From Luteitalea sp. (GTDB lineage Bacteria > Acidobacteriota > Vicinamibacteria > Vicinamibacterales > Vicinamibacteraceae): a stretch of DNA of 64,000 nucleotides. Under the pieces are notes generated by a model. It was not told where the DNA came from. It worked only from the letters and a program-made list of their open reading frames with translations, and made no database searches. Of this stretch, positions 51,253 through 59,485 are shown piece by piece. Positions within the stretch are counted from its first letter, which is position 1, and each line of letters starts with the position of its first letter. The stretch lies in assembly GCA_009377495.1 (NCBI GenBank), contig WHTZ01000024.1:18681-82680 (forward strand), read 5' to 3'. The position numbers were made by a program, and so were the translations under genes.

Positions 51253-52443
51253 CTAACCCCTGTCCCCTGACCCCTGATGTCGTGTGGCGCGCAGGAGGAC
51301 GTTGGCAAATGGTGTCCCGTGGCCCATGGGCTGAATGTCGGTCACCAGTCCATGCCGCTCCAAGCACGCCCGCCAGTCGTCTGCCGAGCGAAAGTGAAAC
51401 CGCTGTCGCCACCGGCCAATCGCGATGGCCTTGAGCCAATTGCCAGCGCGCACCATCTGAAATCGCCAGCCGCCGGCCGCGTCAGCCTCGCGCACGACGA
51501 GCATCCCACCCGGCTCGAGTGCGCGGCCCACGCCCGCCAGCACGCGATCTTGATCCTCAGCCGACATGAGATGGAGCACATCGAAGCAGATCACGACGCG
51601 ATTCTCGCAGGGCAGCGTGTTGCGCACATCGCCTTGGATGATCGTGGCGTCTTGCTCGAGTGCGCGCTGCGCAATCCGCGCCACGCGCCGCCGCAGCTCG
51701 ATGCCCACGAGGCCATCGAAGCGGGGCGGCGGTGGTAAGGTCTCCGGCCATTGCCCCTCGTCCATTTCCTGCCGGGCGTCGGCAAGCAGCGCAAGCATCA
51801 GTCCTTGACCGCACCCAACATCGACGAGGGTGCCACCCGATGGGAGCCAACCGCCGCACAACACCTCCCGGTAGACGGGATCGTTGCGCAGCTTGCCGCG
51901 CGCGAATTCCCACGCCGTAATGCCAGTCGGGAGAAAGCGATCGGCGGCTTCGCGCACCACGGTTGAAAATCCCGGATCGTGTGACGCCCGTCCCACCGTG
52001 AGGTACGTGACGAGCGCGGCGAGCAGACCAAGCGCACCACCGACGACGAGACTCCCGAGCAGGAAGTCACCGCCGAACACCCATGGCCCCTCGCGCTTGA
52101 TGCCCTCGAGAGAGAGCTCATAGAATGCGCCTCGCCGTAACACGGCGCCGGTCTGCACCTCGGCGAACAAGAGGAACGGCGCAACGAACGGGTTCGCGAG
52201 ATTCGCGGCGAGGTACAGCTTTAGCCGATTGAGGCCCAACAGGCGCCCGGCGATCCAACAGAGGGCCAGATGCAGCCCCCAGAAGGGGGAGCAGCCAAGG
52301 AAAACGCCAAGGCCGACAGCGGCCGCATCACGTCGCCGGCTGGTCCCCTCCGTCCGCAGGTCATAGATGACCCGGTGGAACCGCCCGGCTCGCGTGAGCG
52401 CGCGCGATCGGATGCGCCCGGGCGACGGCAGGTCGACAGCCAT
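51253..52443 (-). CDS. DUF2062 membrane domain fused to class I SAM methyltransferase
   Basis: A 396-residue fusion. Residues 30-150 form a DUF2062 domain with two to three membrane helices (AAAVGLGVFLGCSPFWGLHLAL, LYLAANLANPFVAPFLLFAE). Residues 185-395 are a SAM-dependent methyltransferase with motif I VDVGCGQGLML (207-217), an acidic residue closing strand 2 (VGIELRRR), GDVRNTL and the HLMSAEDQDRVLAGVGRALEPGGMLVVREAD block. DUF2062 is often found on glycosyltransferases and other enzymes acting on membrane substrates. It is divergent from the chorismatase gene with about 150 bp between, and aryl polyene pathways use a methyltransferase on the aryl head group, so a shared pathway is plausible. 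Confidence 0.87.
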   Translation of the reverse strand: MAVDLPSPGRIRSRALTRAGRFHRVIYDLRTEGTSRRRDAAAVGLGVFLGCSPFWGLHLALCWIAGRLLGLNRLKLYLAANLANPFVAPFLLFAEVQTGAVLRRGAFYELSLEGIKREGPWVFGGDFLLGSLVVGGALGLLAALVTYLTVGRASHDPGFSTVVREAADRFLPTGITAWEFARGKLRNDPVYREVLCGGWLPSGGTLVDVGCGQGLMLALLADARQEMDEGQWPETLPPPPRFDGLVGIELRRRVARIAQRALEQDATIIQGDVRNTLPCENRVVICFDVLHLMSAEDQDRVLAGVGRALEPGGMLVVREADAAGGWRFQMVRAGNWLKAIAIGRWRQRFHFRSADDWRACLERHGLVTDIQPMGHGTPFANVLLRATRHQGSGDRG

Positions 52444-52595
52444 AAGCACCGAAAGTCCTCTCCGTCGGACCCAGGCGCACTCTGTGCGCGGTGGGGGTGG
52501 GAGGTACTCCCCGCATTGTAGTCTGCGTTCGGCTGACCGTGTGTCTTGGTATGATGGTCGCGTCCGCGCCGCCTCGCTGTCTGCCGCGCGTTCGT

Positions 52596-53540
52596 ATGCC
52601 CAGTCGTTTCCCCCAAGTGCCCGTTGCTCCGCACACACAGCACGCCCTCGTCGCGGCTCCTCCCCGCTGGCTCTCCGACCTGCTCGGCGACACGCCGCGC
52701 CTACCGGTCCAGCCTGACCCCGCCAGACTCGGCACCGCTTACGTAGGGCGCCTGGCGGAGCTGTCGTTCGTGGAGATCGAGCTTCCACGGGCGACGTCAT
52801 TCGAGGCCGCGTCACTGCAGGATCGCGTGGCGCATCTCTACCTCGACATCGCGCGGGTGCTGGCAGGCGAGCAACGACACGCCGTGCGATTTTGGAGCTA
52901 CGTGCCGGACATCCATGCACCCATGGGCGACGGCCTCGATCGGTACATGGTATTCAACGCGGGGCGCTATCGCGCGTTTACCTCCTGGTATGGCACGCCG
53001 CGTGCCTTCGATCACACGCTCGCCACCGCGTCTGCGGTTGGTGTGGAAGGGGAGACGCTCACGGTGCACTGTCTGGCCACCGACGAACCAGGGACACCGA
53101 TTGAAAATCCACGTCAGATTCCCTCCTACCACTACTCGACGCGCTACGGTCCGCGCCCCCCCTGCTTTGCGCGTGCAACGCGGCCCGCTCGTCCGATGGG
53201 TGGTCGTCAGCTCCTCCTCGTGGGCGGTACGGCAAGCATCATCGGCGAAGCGTCACAGCACGCCGGCGACATCGCTGCGCAGACACGCGAAACGCTGGCC
53301 AACCTCGAGGCGCTGCTCTCAGCGGCTGGTGGGGCGAACGAACGATCGAATCGACAGCCGCCGCCTCGGTTTACAGATCTGCGCGCCTATGTCGTGGGTC
53401 CGGATGACGCCGCGGAAGTGTTGAAACAAATCAATCGAGCGCTGCCCGGCGTCGAGCACATCGAGATCGCGCGCGGGGAGATCTGCAGACGAGAGCTGCT
53501 CGTCGAGATCGAAGGCGTCGCGGTGCTCGGCGGTCTGTGA
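52596..53540 (+). CDS. chorismatase, FkbO/Hyg5/XanB2 family
   Basis: A 314-residue enzyme that breaks chorismate into pyruvate and a hydroxybenzoate or dihydroxycyclohexadiene acid. Clear family segments are GTPIENPRQIPSYHYSTRYGPR, CFARATR, VGGTASIIGEASQHAGDIAAQTRETLANLEALL, and a C-terminal RGEICRRELLVEIEGV with the conserved acidic residue. The C-terminal half has a RidA-like fold. XanB2 of Xanthomonas makes 3- and 4-hydroxybenzoate, the starter of the aryl polyene pigment xanthomonadin and a quinone precursor. Which product is made here cannot be told from sequence. In-frame ATGs at 52551 and 52554 are alternative starts. Confidence 0.87.
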   Translation: MPSRFPQVPVAPHTQHALVAAPPRWLSDLLGDTPRLPVQPDPARLGTAYVGRLAELSFVEIELPRATSFEAASLQDRVAHLYLDIARVLAGEQRHAVRFWSYVPDIHAPMGDGLDRYMVFNAGRYRAFTSWYGTPRAFDHTLATASAVGVEGETLTVHCLATDEPGTPIENPRQIPSYHYSTRYGPRPPCFARATRPARPMGGRQLLLVGGTASIIGEASQHAGDIAAQTRETLANLEALLSAAGGANERSNRQPPPRFTDLRAYVVGPDDAAEVLKQINRALPGVEHIEIARGEICRRELLVEIEGVAVLGGL

Positions 53541-53646
53541 GGGCTGAGGCTGACCGAGCCGGGTTCGCGAGGCCAGACCTAATCGTGGCGCAGCGCAGAA
53601 GCGGGTCGAATGCGGACGGCGCGGAGGGACGGTATCAATGATGCGA

Positions 53647-56013
53647 TCAGTGCGACACCCCGAGCGTGGCGCAGCCTGCAAGGAAGACCGCCGCGTTCGT
53701 CGGCTCGACGTCGAAGAGCAATGACGTCATCAAACGCGTGAGAACGAGCGCACCGGCGATACCAATGACGAGGCCCGTCGCCGCAAGGCGCAGTCCATAG
53801 CCAACCACCATGCCAACGATCTTTCGCACGTCCGCACCGAGGGCCATGCGGATGCCAATCTCGCGTGTCCGCTGGGTCACCGAATACGCGAGCACACCGT
53901 AAACGCCAACGGCAGCAAGAAACAGCGCGACGCCACCGAAGATGAGGCAAAGCGCCATCGCAGCGCGGCGGTCGAGTAGAGAGCGAGCAATGCGCTCAGG
54001 CATGGTGTTGACGTTGAAGAGCGGCAGCTCAGGGTCGATCTGAGTGAGCGCACCGCGCAGCGCGCCAATCACCTGCGGACTGTCACGATTGGACCTGGCG
54101 ACCAGGTGCATGGTCCGCGGCACGACCTGCTTGTAGTGGAAGTAGATCTGGCCAACGGGACTCTTGTCGGCGAGATTGAGCGTCGTGACGCTGCCGACGA
54201 CACCAATGATTCTGTGAGGCGGGTCGTCGGCGTCGATGCCGCGGCGGATGTTGTGTCCGATGGCGTCTCCGTTGGGCCAATACTTGCGCGCCAGGAACTC
54301 GTCGATCACAACGACATTGCCCGAGGTCTCGGTGTCGGTCTCGGCGAAGTCGCGTCCCTGCAGCAGCGGAATGCTCATCGTCTCGCGATAGCCCCGGTTC
54401 ACGATGTTCCAGCCGGGCACAGGCGGCATTTCGCTGGGGCTGAGCGGGCGTCCCTCGATCGCGATGACGCTCGCGTTGGAGTTGTTACTGAAAGGCAGGA
54501 ACGTCGTGATGCCCACGCTGCGGATGCCAGGCACCTGGCGTAGCCGGTCCAGAAACGACGTGATGAACGCGCGGACGGCCGGATCCTCCTGATAGCGGGA
54601 CGAGGGAAGCGAAAATCGCGCGCTGGTCACGCGGTCGGGCGTGAACCCGGGGTTGACCTTCAGCAGCCGACTAAAGCTGAGCGTGAGGAGTCCCGAACCT
54701 ATCAACATCATGAAGGCAAGCGAGACCTGACACACAACGAGAGAAGATCGGAACCACCGCGCGCGGCGGCTGAGCGTGCCGGTGCGGTCGTGATCCCGGA
54801 AGACATCGGTGAGATTGCGTCGCAGCAGTTGTGCGATCGGGATGCTGCCGAAGAGAAGTCCAGTGAGGAGCGCGACGACAGCCGTGAACGCGAGGATACC
54901 GGTGTCAATGCGGATGTCCTGGCCGCGAGGGAGCTCGTTCGCTCCTAGCATCGACAATAGGTGTACGCCGCCATAAGCGACCGTGAGGCCGAGAACCCCG
55001 CCCACGAGAGCAACGGTGACGCTTTCGGTGAGCAGTTGCCGACTCAGCCGCCAGCGGCTCGCACCGATGCTTGACCGGATAGCCAGCTCCTTCATGCGGA
55101 CGTTGGAGCGAACAAGCATAAGGTTGGCGAGATTCACGCATCCAATGAGGAGCACGCCGACCACAGCGATTTGCAACAGATATAGGGTGGGGCGCACGTC
55201 GCGGACAAGCTCGTCTTTCAGGCCGACGACGCGGGTGTGGAAGCCAGCACTGATGATGAGGTCGCGATACTTCGGCACACGGTCAAGGTTTGCGCGGTTC
55301 AACGCGTCGATTCGCTGCCGCGCCTGTACAATACTGACTCCCGGCTTCAACTGCGCAACCATTCCCCAGTTGTTGCTGTGCAGTCGGTCATCGGCGGTTT
55401 GTTCGGACGTGAGCGCCTCCGGCACCCAGATTCGCCGCTCGTCGCCAAAGATGCCGTATCCTTCCGGCATCACACCGACGATCTCGTGAGAGACACCGCT
55501 GAGGCGAATGTCTTCGCCCAGAACGTCACGGCGTGCACCATAGATTTCGCGCCACAGGCCTTCGCTGAGAACCGCGACCTTGTCCCGGCCCGGCGCGCCC
55601 TCGTTTTCGGTGAACGTGCGCCCGAGCAGCGGTCTCCGGCGGAGGACGCGAAAGTAAGAAGGCGTGACTCTCTGGCCCTCGACGCGCTGTGGGTTCCCGT
55701 CTGAACCAATGTCGAAGCCGGAGCCATTGACCAGCGCAACGTCGGAGAAGACGTCGGTGAGCTTGCGGCGGTGGATGTAGTCGGGAGCGCTGTTGGAGCC
55801 ACGTTCGGACACGCCGACGCCGGGATAGAGATTGTACATGGTGACCAAGCGGTCAGCGTCGGGATACGGCAGGGAGCGAAGGACGACGGAGTTGAGCAGG
55901 GTGAAGATGGCCGTGTTGGCCCCGATGCAGAGGGCCAGGGTCAGCAAGGCGGTCAGCGCAAACGCCTTTTCCTTCCAGAGCAGCTTGAGCCCGAATCTCA
56001 GGTCCTGGAGCAT
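53647..56013 (-). CDS. ADOP-type ABC transporter permease, frameshifted at the C-terminus
   Basis: A MacB/FtsX-type orphan permease of about 790 residues, without the extra N-terminal helical domain of the other two in this window. It has the helix TALLTLALCIGANTAIFTLL, two periplasmic MacB-like domains and two FtsX blocks, with REIGIRMALGADVRKI near the end. The frame breaks at a run of four Gs (minus strand; plus coordinates 53658-53661). If a fifth G is restored, the expected tail ALIASLIPSLRAVRIRPASALRHD continues to a stop at 53579. So the true gene probably spans 53579-56013. The ATG at 56013 starts the conserved MLQDLRFGLK. It lies 77 bp behind the dehydratase gene on the same strand. 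Confidence 0.87.
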   Translation of the reverse strand: MLQDLRFGLKLLWKEKAFALTALLTLALCIGANTAIFTLLNSVVLRSLPYPDADRLVTMYNLYPGVGVSERGSNSAPDYIHRRKLTDVFSDVALVNGSGFDIGSDGNPQRVEGQRVTPSYFRVLRRRPLLGRTFTENEGAPGRDKVAVLSEGLWREIYGARRDVLGEDIRLSGVSHEIVGVMPEGYGIFGDERRIWVPEALTSEQTADDRLHSNNWGMVAQLKPGVSIVQARQRIDALNRANLDRVPKYRDLIISAGFHTRVVGLKDELVRDVRPTLYLLQIAVVGVLLIGCVNLANLMLVRSNVRMKELAIRSSIGASRWRLSRQLLTESVTVALVGGVLGLTVAYGGVHLLSMLGANELPRGQDIRIDTGILAFTAVVALLTGLLFGSIPIAQLLRRNLTDVFRDHDRTGTLSRRARWFRSSLVVCQVSLAFMMLIGSGLLTLSFSRLLKVNPGFTPDRVTSARFSLPSSRYQEDPAVRAFITSFLDRLRQVPGIRSVGITTFLPFSNNSNASVIAIEGRPLSPSEMPPVPGWNIVNRGYRETMSIPLLQGRDFAETDTETSGNVVVIDEFLARKYWPNGDAIGHNIRRGIDADDPPHRIIGVVGSVTTLNLADKSPVGQIYFHYKQVVPRTMHLVARSNRDSPQVIGALRGALTQIDPELPLFNVNTMPERIARSLLDRRAAMALCLIFGGVALFLAAVGVYGVLAYSVTQRTREIGIRMALGADVRKIVGMVVGYGLRLAATGLVIGIAGALVLTRLMTSLLFDVEPTNAAVFLAGCATLGVSH

Positions 56014-56090
56014 AGCCGATGCCCTTGATACGAATGGTGGTGGCTTGGAGTTCCGGGAGACTGGACATGTGCACGACGCCAGCACCCTGG

Positions 56091-56510
56091 TCACCCAATA
56101 TCCGCCAGTACCACGCTCCCAGTCGCGACCAACGTTCCGTTGGCGTGCACCTCGCCTTCGATCTTGGAAAGGCTACCCATGTGGCCAACGACGCGCGCGT
56201 CCACGTCGAGCACGGTGCCCGGTCCAGCAGCCGCCGGGAACTTGAACGGCCCAAGCGCTGCCACACGCAGCGCGCGTGGCGCCGACGCGCCCTCTGCACG
56301 CGCAGCGGCGGCAAGCCCGCCCGCCTGAGCGACGAGCTCGACGAGCACGATGGCCGGCACGACCGGTTGGCCCGGGAAGTGTCCATTGAAGTACCAGTCG
56401 TCCCCACGCGCGACGCGGCGGCCGCGTACGCGCGCACCGGGAACCACCTCCAACACCTCCTCAATCAGGCGCATCGGCGGCGCGTGTGGCAACAGCTCCA
56501 GATAACTCAT
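56091..56510 (-). CDS. FabZ-like 3-hydroxyacyl-ACP dehydratase (hot-dog fold)
   Basis: A 139-residue dehydratase. The catalytic pair is H44 in FNGHFPGQPVVPAIVLVELVAQAGG and E58 in the same helix. The N-terminus LLPHAPPMRLIEEVLEV is closer to the specialised dehydratases of aryl polyene and xanthomonadin loci (ApeI/ApeP, XanG-like) than to housekeeping FabZ, which has the longer P-HR-PFLLVDRV motif. It would make the trans double bonds of a polyene chain. It stands alone behind a repeat-rich promoter region, 27 kb away from the KS operon. Confidence 0.85.
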   Translation of the reverse strand: MSYLELLPHAPPMRLIEEVLEVVPGARVRGRRVARGDDWYFNGHFPGQPVVPAIVLVELVAQAGGLAAAARAEGASAPRALRVAALGPFKFPAAAGPGTVLDVDARVVGHMGSLSKIEGEVHANGTLVATGSVVLADIG

Positions 56511-56828
56511 GAGGCGTGCTTCTTGTCAATGCTCAATGCTCAATGCCCAATGGGGGTTGACGGACGGCGCGGGCATACATCGCGGATCATGCATGGGCGA
56601 TGTCCTCCCGCCGCCATGCGCAAACCCGCCATTGGGCATTGAGCATTGGGCATTGCCATCATCCTCCTATTGCATTCTCATATAAATCGTGGCAGCCTGA
56701 TATCCTCATATTGGAACCTAATAGGAGACTCATGGCTGTTGTTAGAGAATGAACCATGACGAAGCCCGTCAATGGGAACACACAACGGCGATCATGGCAC
56801 GTTTCCTGGCCCCTGGTGAGGAACGCCA
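56511..56828. promoter_or_regulatory. divergent control region between dehydratase and ADOP genes
   Basis: 318 bp with no full gene. It contains the inverted repeat pair, an AT-rich stretch (56680-56725, with CATATAAAT and CCTAATAGG) probably including the promoter of the plus-strand ADOP gene, and a tiny leader frame at 56732-56752 (MAVVRE) behind an AGGAG Shine-Dalgarno. Confidence 0.4.
56527..56655. repeat. CAATGCTCAATGCCCAATG inverted repeat pair
   Basis: Two 26-bp stretches made of the words CAATGCTCAATG and CCCAATG (56527-56552) and their inverse (56630-56655) flank a 77-bp centre. They could form a long stem between the divergent dehydratase and ADOP genes. Confidence 0.65.
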
Positions 56829-59477
56829 ATGAGAAGAATACGCCCTTTTTTGCTGCGGCTTGGCGGTCTGTTTCATAAGGGGCGGCGCGATCGTGACCTG
56901 GCTGAGGAGCTTGAGAGCCACCTGCAGCTTCATGTTGAGGACAATCTCCGTGCAGGCATGAAGCCGGAGGAAGCCCGCCGGCAGGCGGTCCTCAAATTGG
57001 GCGGCATCGAATCAATCAAGGACGCGTACCGCGATCGAAGGGGCCTTCCATTGTTGGAGGGCCTGGCTCAGGATCTCCGCTATGGGACCCGCCTATTGCG
57101 GAGGAACCCAGGATTCACCGCGGTCGCCGTCTTGACGCTGGCCCTCGGCATCGGTGGCAGTACCGCCATCTACAGCCTCGTCTACGCGGTGATGTTCCGT
57201 CCGCTGCCGTTTCACCAGCCCGACGCCCTGGTCCGTATTTACGAAACGAATCCAACCCGGAATAGCTGGACCTCTCATGCATCGATCCCCAACTATGTCT
57301 CTTGGAAGGAGGAGGTGCGCAGCCTGGAGCTTGCGGCCTTCCAGGGGGGTAGTCCGATCTGGACCGGGGACGGTGAGCCGGAGCGCCTCGGAAGCGTTCG
57401 AGCTACGGCGTCTTTTCTGCCCGTCCTCGGCACAGACCTGCACCTCGGCCGGTGGTTCCTGGAAGAGGAGCAGCGCCCCGGTCAGCATCGAGTAGCCGTC
57501 CTGAGCGAGCAACTGTGGAAGCGGCGGTTTGGCCAGGATCCCAATGTGAGAGGTCGCAAACTGCTGCTGGATGGCGAGTCGTACACCGTGGTCGGCGTAG
57601 CCCGCGCGGAGCTTGCGATCCCGTCATGGATGCCTGACGCTGATCTCTGGGTTCCGCTGATCGTTGATCCCAATGCAAATCGGGGAAATCGTCAGTACAA
57701 GGTGATCGGACGGATCAGGCCCGGCTTCACATTGCAGCAGGCGCGGGCGGATATGCGCGCGATCGCTCGACAGCTCGAGCGTCAGTTCCCAGCATCGAAC
57801 CAGGGCCAGGGTGTGAGAGTCGTACCCCTGCTGCACTGGATCATTCCACCCGAGATTCGCACTGCGCTGCTGGTGCTGCTTGGAGCGGTTGGCATGGTGA
57901 TGCTGATCGCCTGCGCAAACGTGGCCAATCTGCAATTGGCGCGGGCGGAGGCTCGACGCAAGGAGATGGCGATCCGCGCGGCGCTCGGCGCGGGAAGAGC
58001 GCGAATCATGCGGCAGTTGCTGACCGAAAGCCTCCTGCTGTCGCTCGCCGGTGGCGCACTCGGCATCGCGTTAGGTGGCGCTATCGTCGATATCGCACGA
58101 GGCGCCCTTGTCGAAATTGTTCCACGAGCGGACAAGGTGTCGATGGATCTGAACGTGCTGACGTTTGCACTCGCTGTCTCCCTGGTCACGGGTGTGCTCT
58201 TCGGAATGGCCCCGCTCGTGCAACTGGGCAAGATGCGGTGTTTGGACGCGCTTCACCAGGCCGGCCGCACCTCACAACCCGCAGCGGGCGGCCGGTTGCA
58301 GGCATTGCTGGTCGTCGCGCAGGTGTCGCTCGCAAGTCTGCTTCTCGTAGGAGCAGGGCTGTTGATCCATAGCTTTGTACGCCTCCAACAGGTCTCGCTG
58401 GGCATCGATCCGGACTCGGTGCTCACGGCGCGGCTTCCACTGCCACACGCGAGATACCCTGGCGGACGAGAGATCTCGGCCATGCTGTCTCGCTTAACAG
58501 ACGCGCTCCAATCTGCGCCCGGCGTGCACGCCGCCGGAGTGTCGAGCGCCATTCCACTCGCACCGTACACGCATACCACAGGAAGTGCCACGGCGGTTGC
58601 GCCGTCTAACGCGTCGTTAGGAAAGCCTATCAGCTGCGGCTGGCGTGCTGCCGACGCGGGCTTCTTTGCGGCACTTCGCATCCCCGTCCTTCGCGGCCGC
58701 GTCTTCGCCCGGGAGGACGGAGGTGATGGGCGCCCGGTGTTCGTACTCAGCAGAGAGGCAGCGCGGCGCCTGTACGGTGCTGAAGATCCGGTCGGGCGAC
58801 AACTCGAGCTCAGTGGCGCCGCGGGAGAGGCCATCGTGGGAGAGGTCATCGGGTTGGTCGGCGATGTTCATATGGAGGACATCACCGGCCCGCCGGAGCC
58901 CATTGTGTACCTTCCCGTAGCACGGGGTGGTCGCTTTGGGACGTATTCCTTGTTCGTGCGAACGGACAGTCGCCCGGAAGCCGCCGCGACCCTCGTCAGA
59001 GCAAGACTCCGGGACATCGATCCGGACCAGCCGGCCTATGGCTTCCGCTCTATGCGTGGCTGGGTGGAAGAGACGTGGGCCCCTGCGCAGATCAGAACGT
59101 GGGTGCTTGGGCTCCTGGCCAGTGTGGCGCTGACAGTCGCCATGATCGGCATATACGGCGTGCTCGCCTATCTCGTGACGATTCGCCGGCACGAACTTGC
59201 CGTCCGTCTGGCGTTGGGCGCGCACCCGCGCAACCTGCTGAACCTCGTGCTGGTCCAAGGACTTGGCCTGGCACTGGTCGGCCTTGCGGCGGGCCTCGCC
59301 GGCGCGATGCTGCTGGCACGTGTGCTCGACACGCTCGTATTTGGCGTGAGCTCGCACGATCTCGCGACATTCCTGGGCGTCGCGGTGCTCCTGTTCTTCG
59401 CTGCCCTCGTTGCATGCTATGCGCCCGCACAACGTGCGGCGCGTACTGATCCGATTGTCGCATTGCGAAGTGAGTGA
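56829..59477 (+). CDS. ADOP-type ABC transporter permease (MacB/FtsX family)
   Basis: An 882-residue orphan permease. The helical N-terminal domain (about 1-75, DRDLAEELESHLQLHVEDNLRAGMKPEEARRQAVLKLGG) is the one specific to the acidobacterial type. Then come the helix VAVLTLALGIGGSTAIYSLV, a MacB periplasmic domain, FtsX block one (about 340-470), a second periplasmic domain and FtsX block two with HELAVRLALGAHPRNL and the RTDPIVALRSE tail. A GAGGA Shine-Dalgarno lies 7 bp before the ATG. No PadR-type regulator, the usual partner of such genes, is adjacent, though a six-codon leader lies 76 bp upstream. Confidence 0.9.
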   Translation: MRRIRPFLLRLGGLFHKGRRDRDLAEELESHLQLHVEDNLRAGMKPEEARRQAVLKLGGIESIKDAYRDRRGLPLLEGLAQDLRYGTRLLRRNPGFTAVAVLTLALGIGGSTAIYSLVYAVMFRPLPFHQPDALVRIYETNPTRNSWTSHASIPNYVSWKEEVRSLELAAFQGGSPIWTGDGEPERLGSVRATASFLPVLGTDLHLGRWFLEEEQRPGQHRVAVLSEQLWKRRFGQDPNVRGRKLLLDGESYTVVGVARAELAIPSWMPDADLWVPLIVDPNANRGNRQYKVIGRIRPGFTLQQARADMRAIARQLERQFPASNQGQGVRVVPLLHWIIPPEIRTALLVLLGAVGMVMLIACANVANLQLARAEARRKEMAIRAALGAGRARIMRQLLTESLLLSLAGGALGIALGGAIVDIARGALVEIVPRADKVSMDLNVLTFALAVSLVTGVLFGMAPLVQLGKMRCLDALHQAGRTSQPAAGGRLQALLVVAQVSLASLLLVGAGLLIHSFVRLQQVSLGIDPDSVLTARLPLPHARYPGGREISAMLSRLTDALQSAPGVHAAGVSSAIPLAPYTHTTGSATAVAPSNASLGKPISCGWRAADAGFFAALRIPVLRGRVFAREDGGDGRPVFVLSREAARRLYGAEDPVGRQLELSGAAGEAIVGEVIGLVGDVHMEDITGPPEPIVYLPVARGGRFGTYSLFVRTDSRPEAAATLVRARLRDIDPDQPAYGFRSMRGWVEETWAPAQIRTWVLGLLASVALTVAMIGIYGVLAYLVTIRRHELAVRLALGAHPRNLLNLVLVQGLGLALVGLAAGLAGAMLLARVLDTLVFGVSSHDLATFLGVAVLLFFAALVACYAPAQRAARTDPIVALRSE

Positions 59478-59485
59478 GCCGGGCG

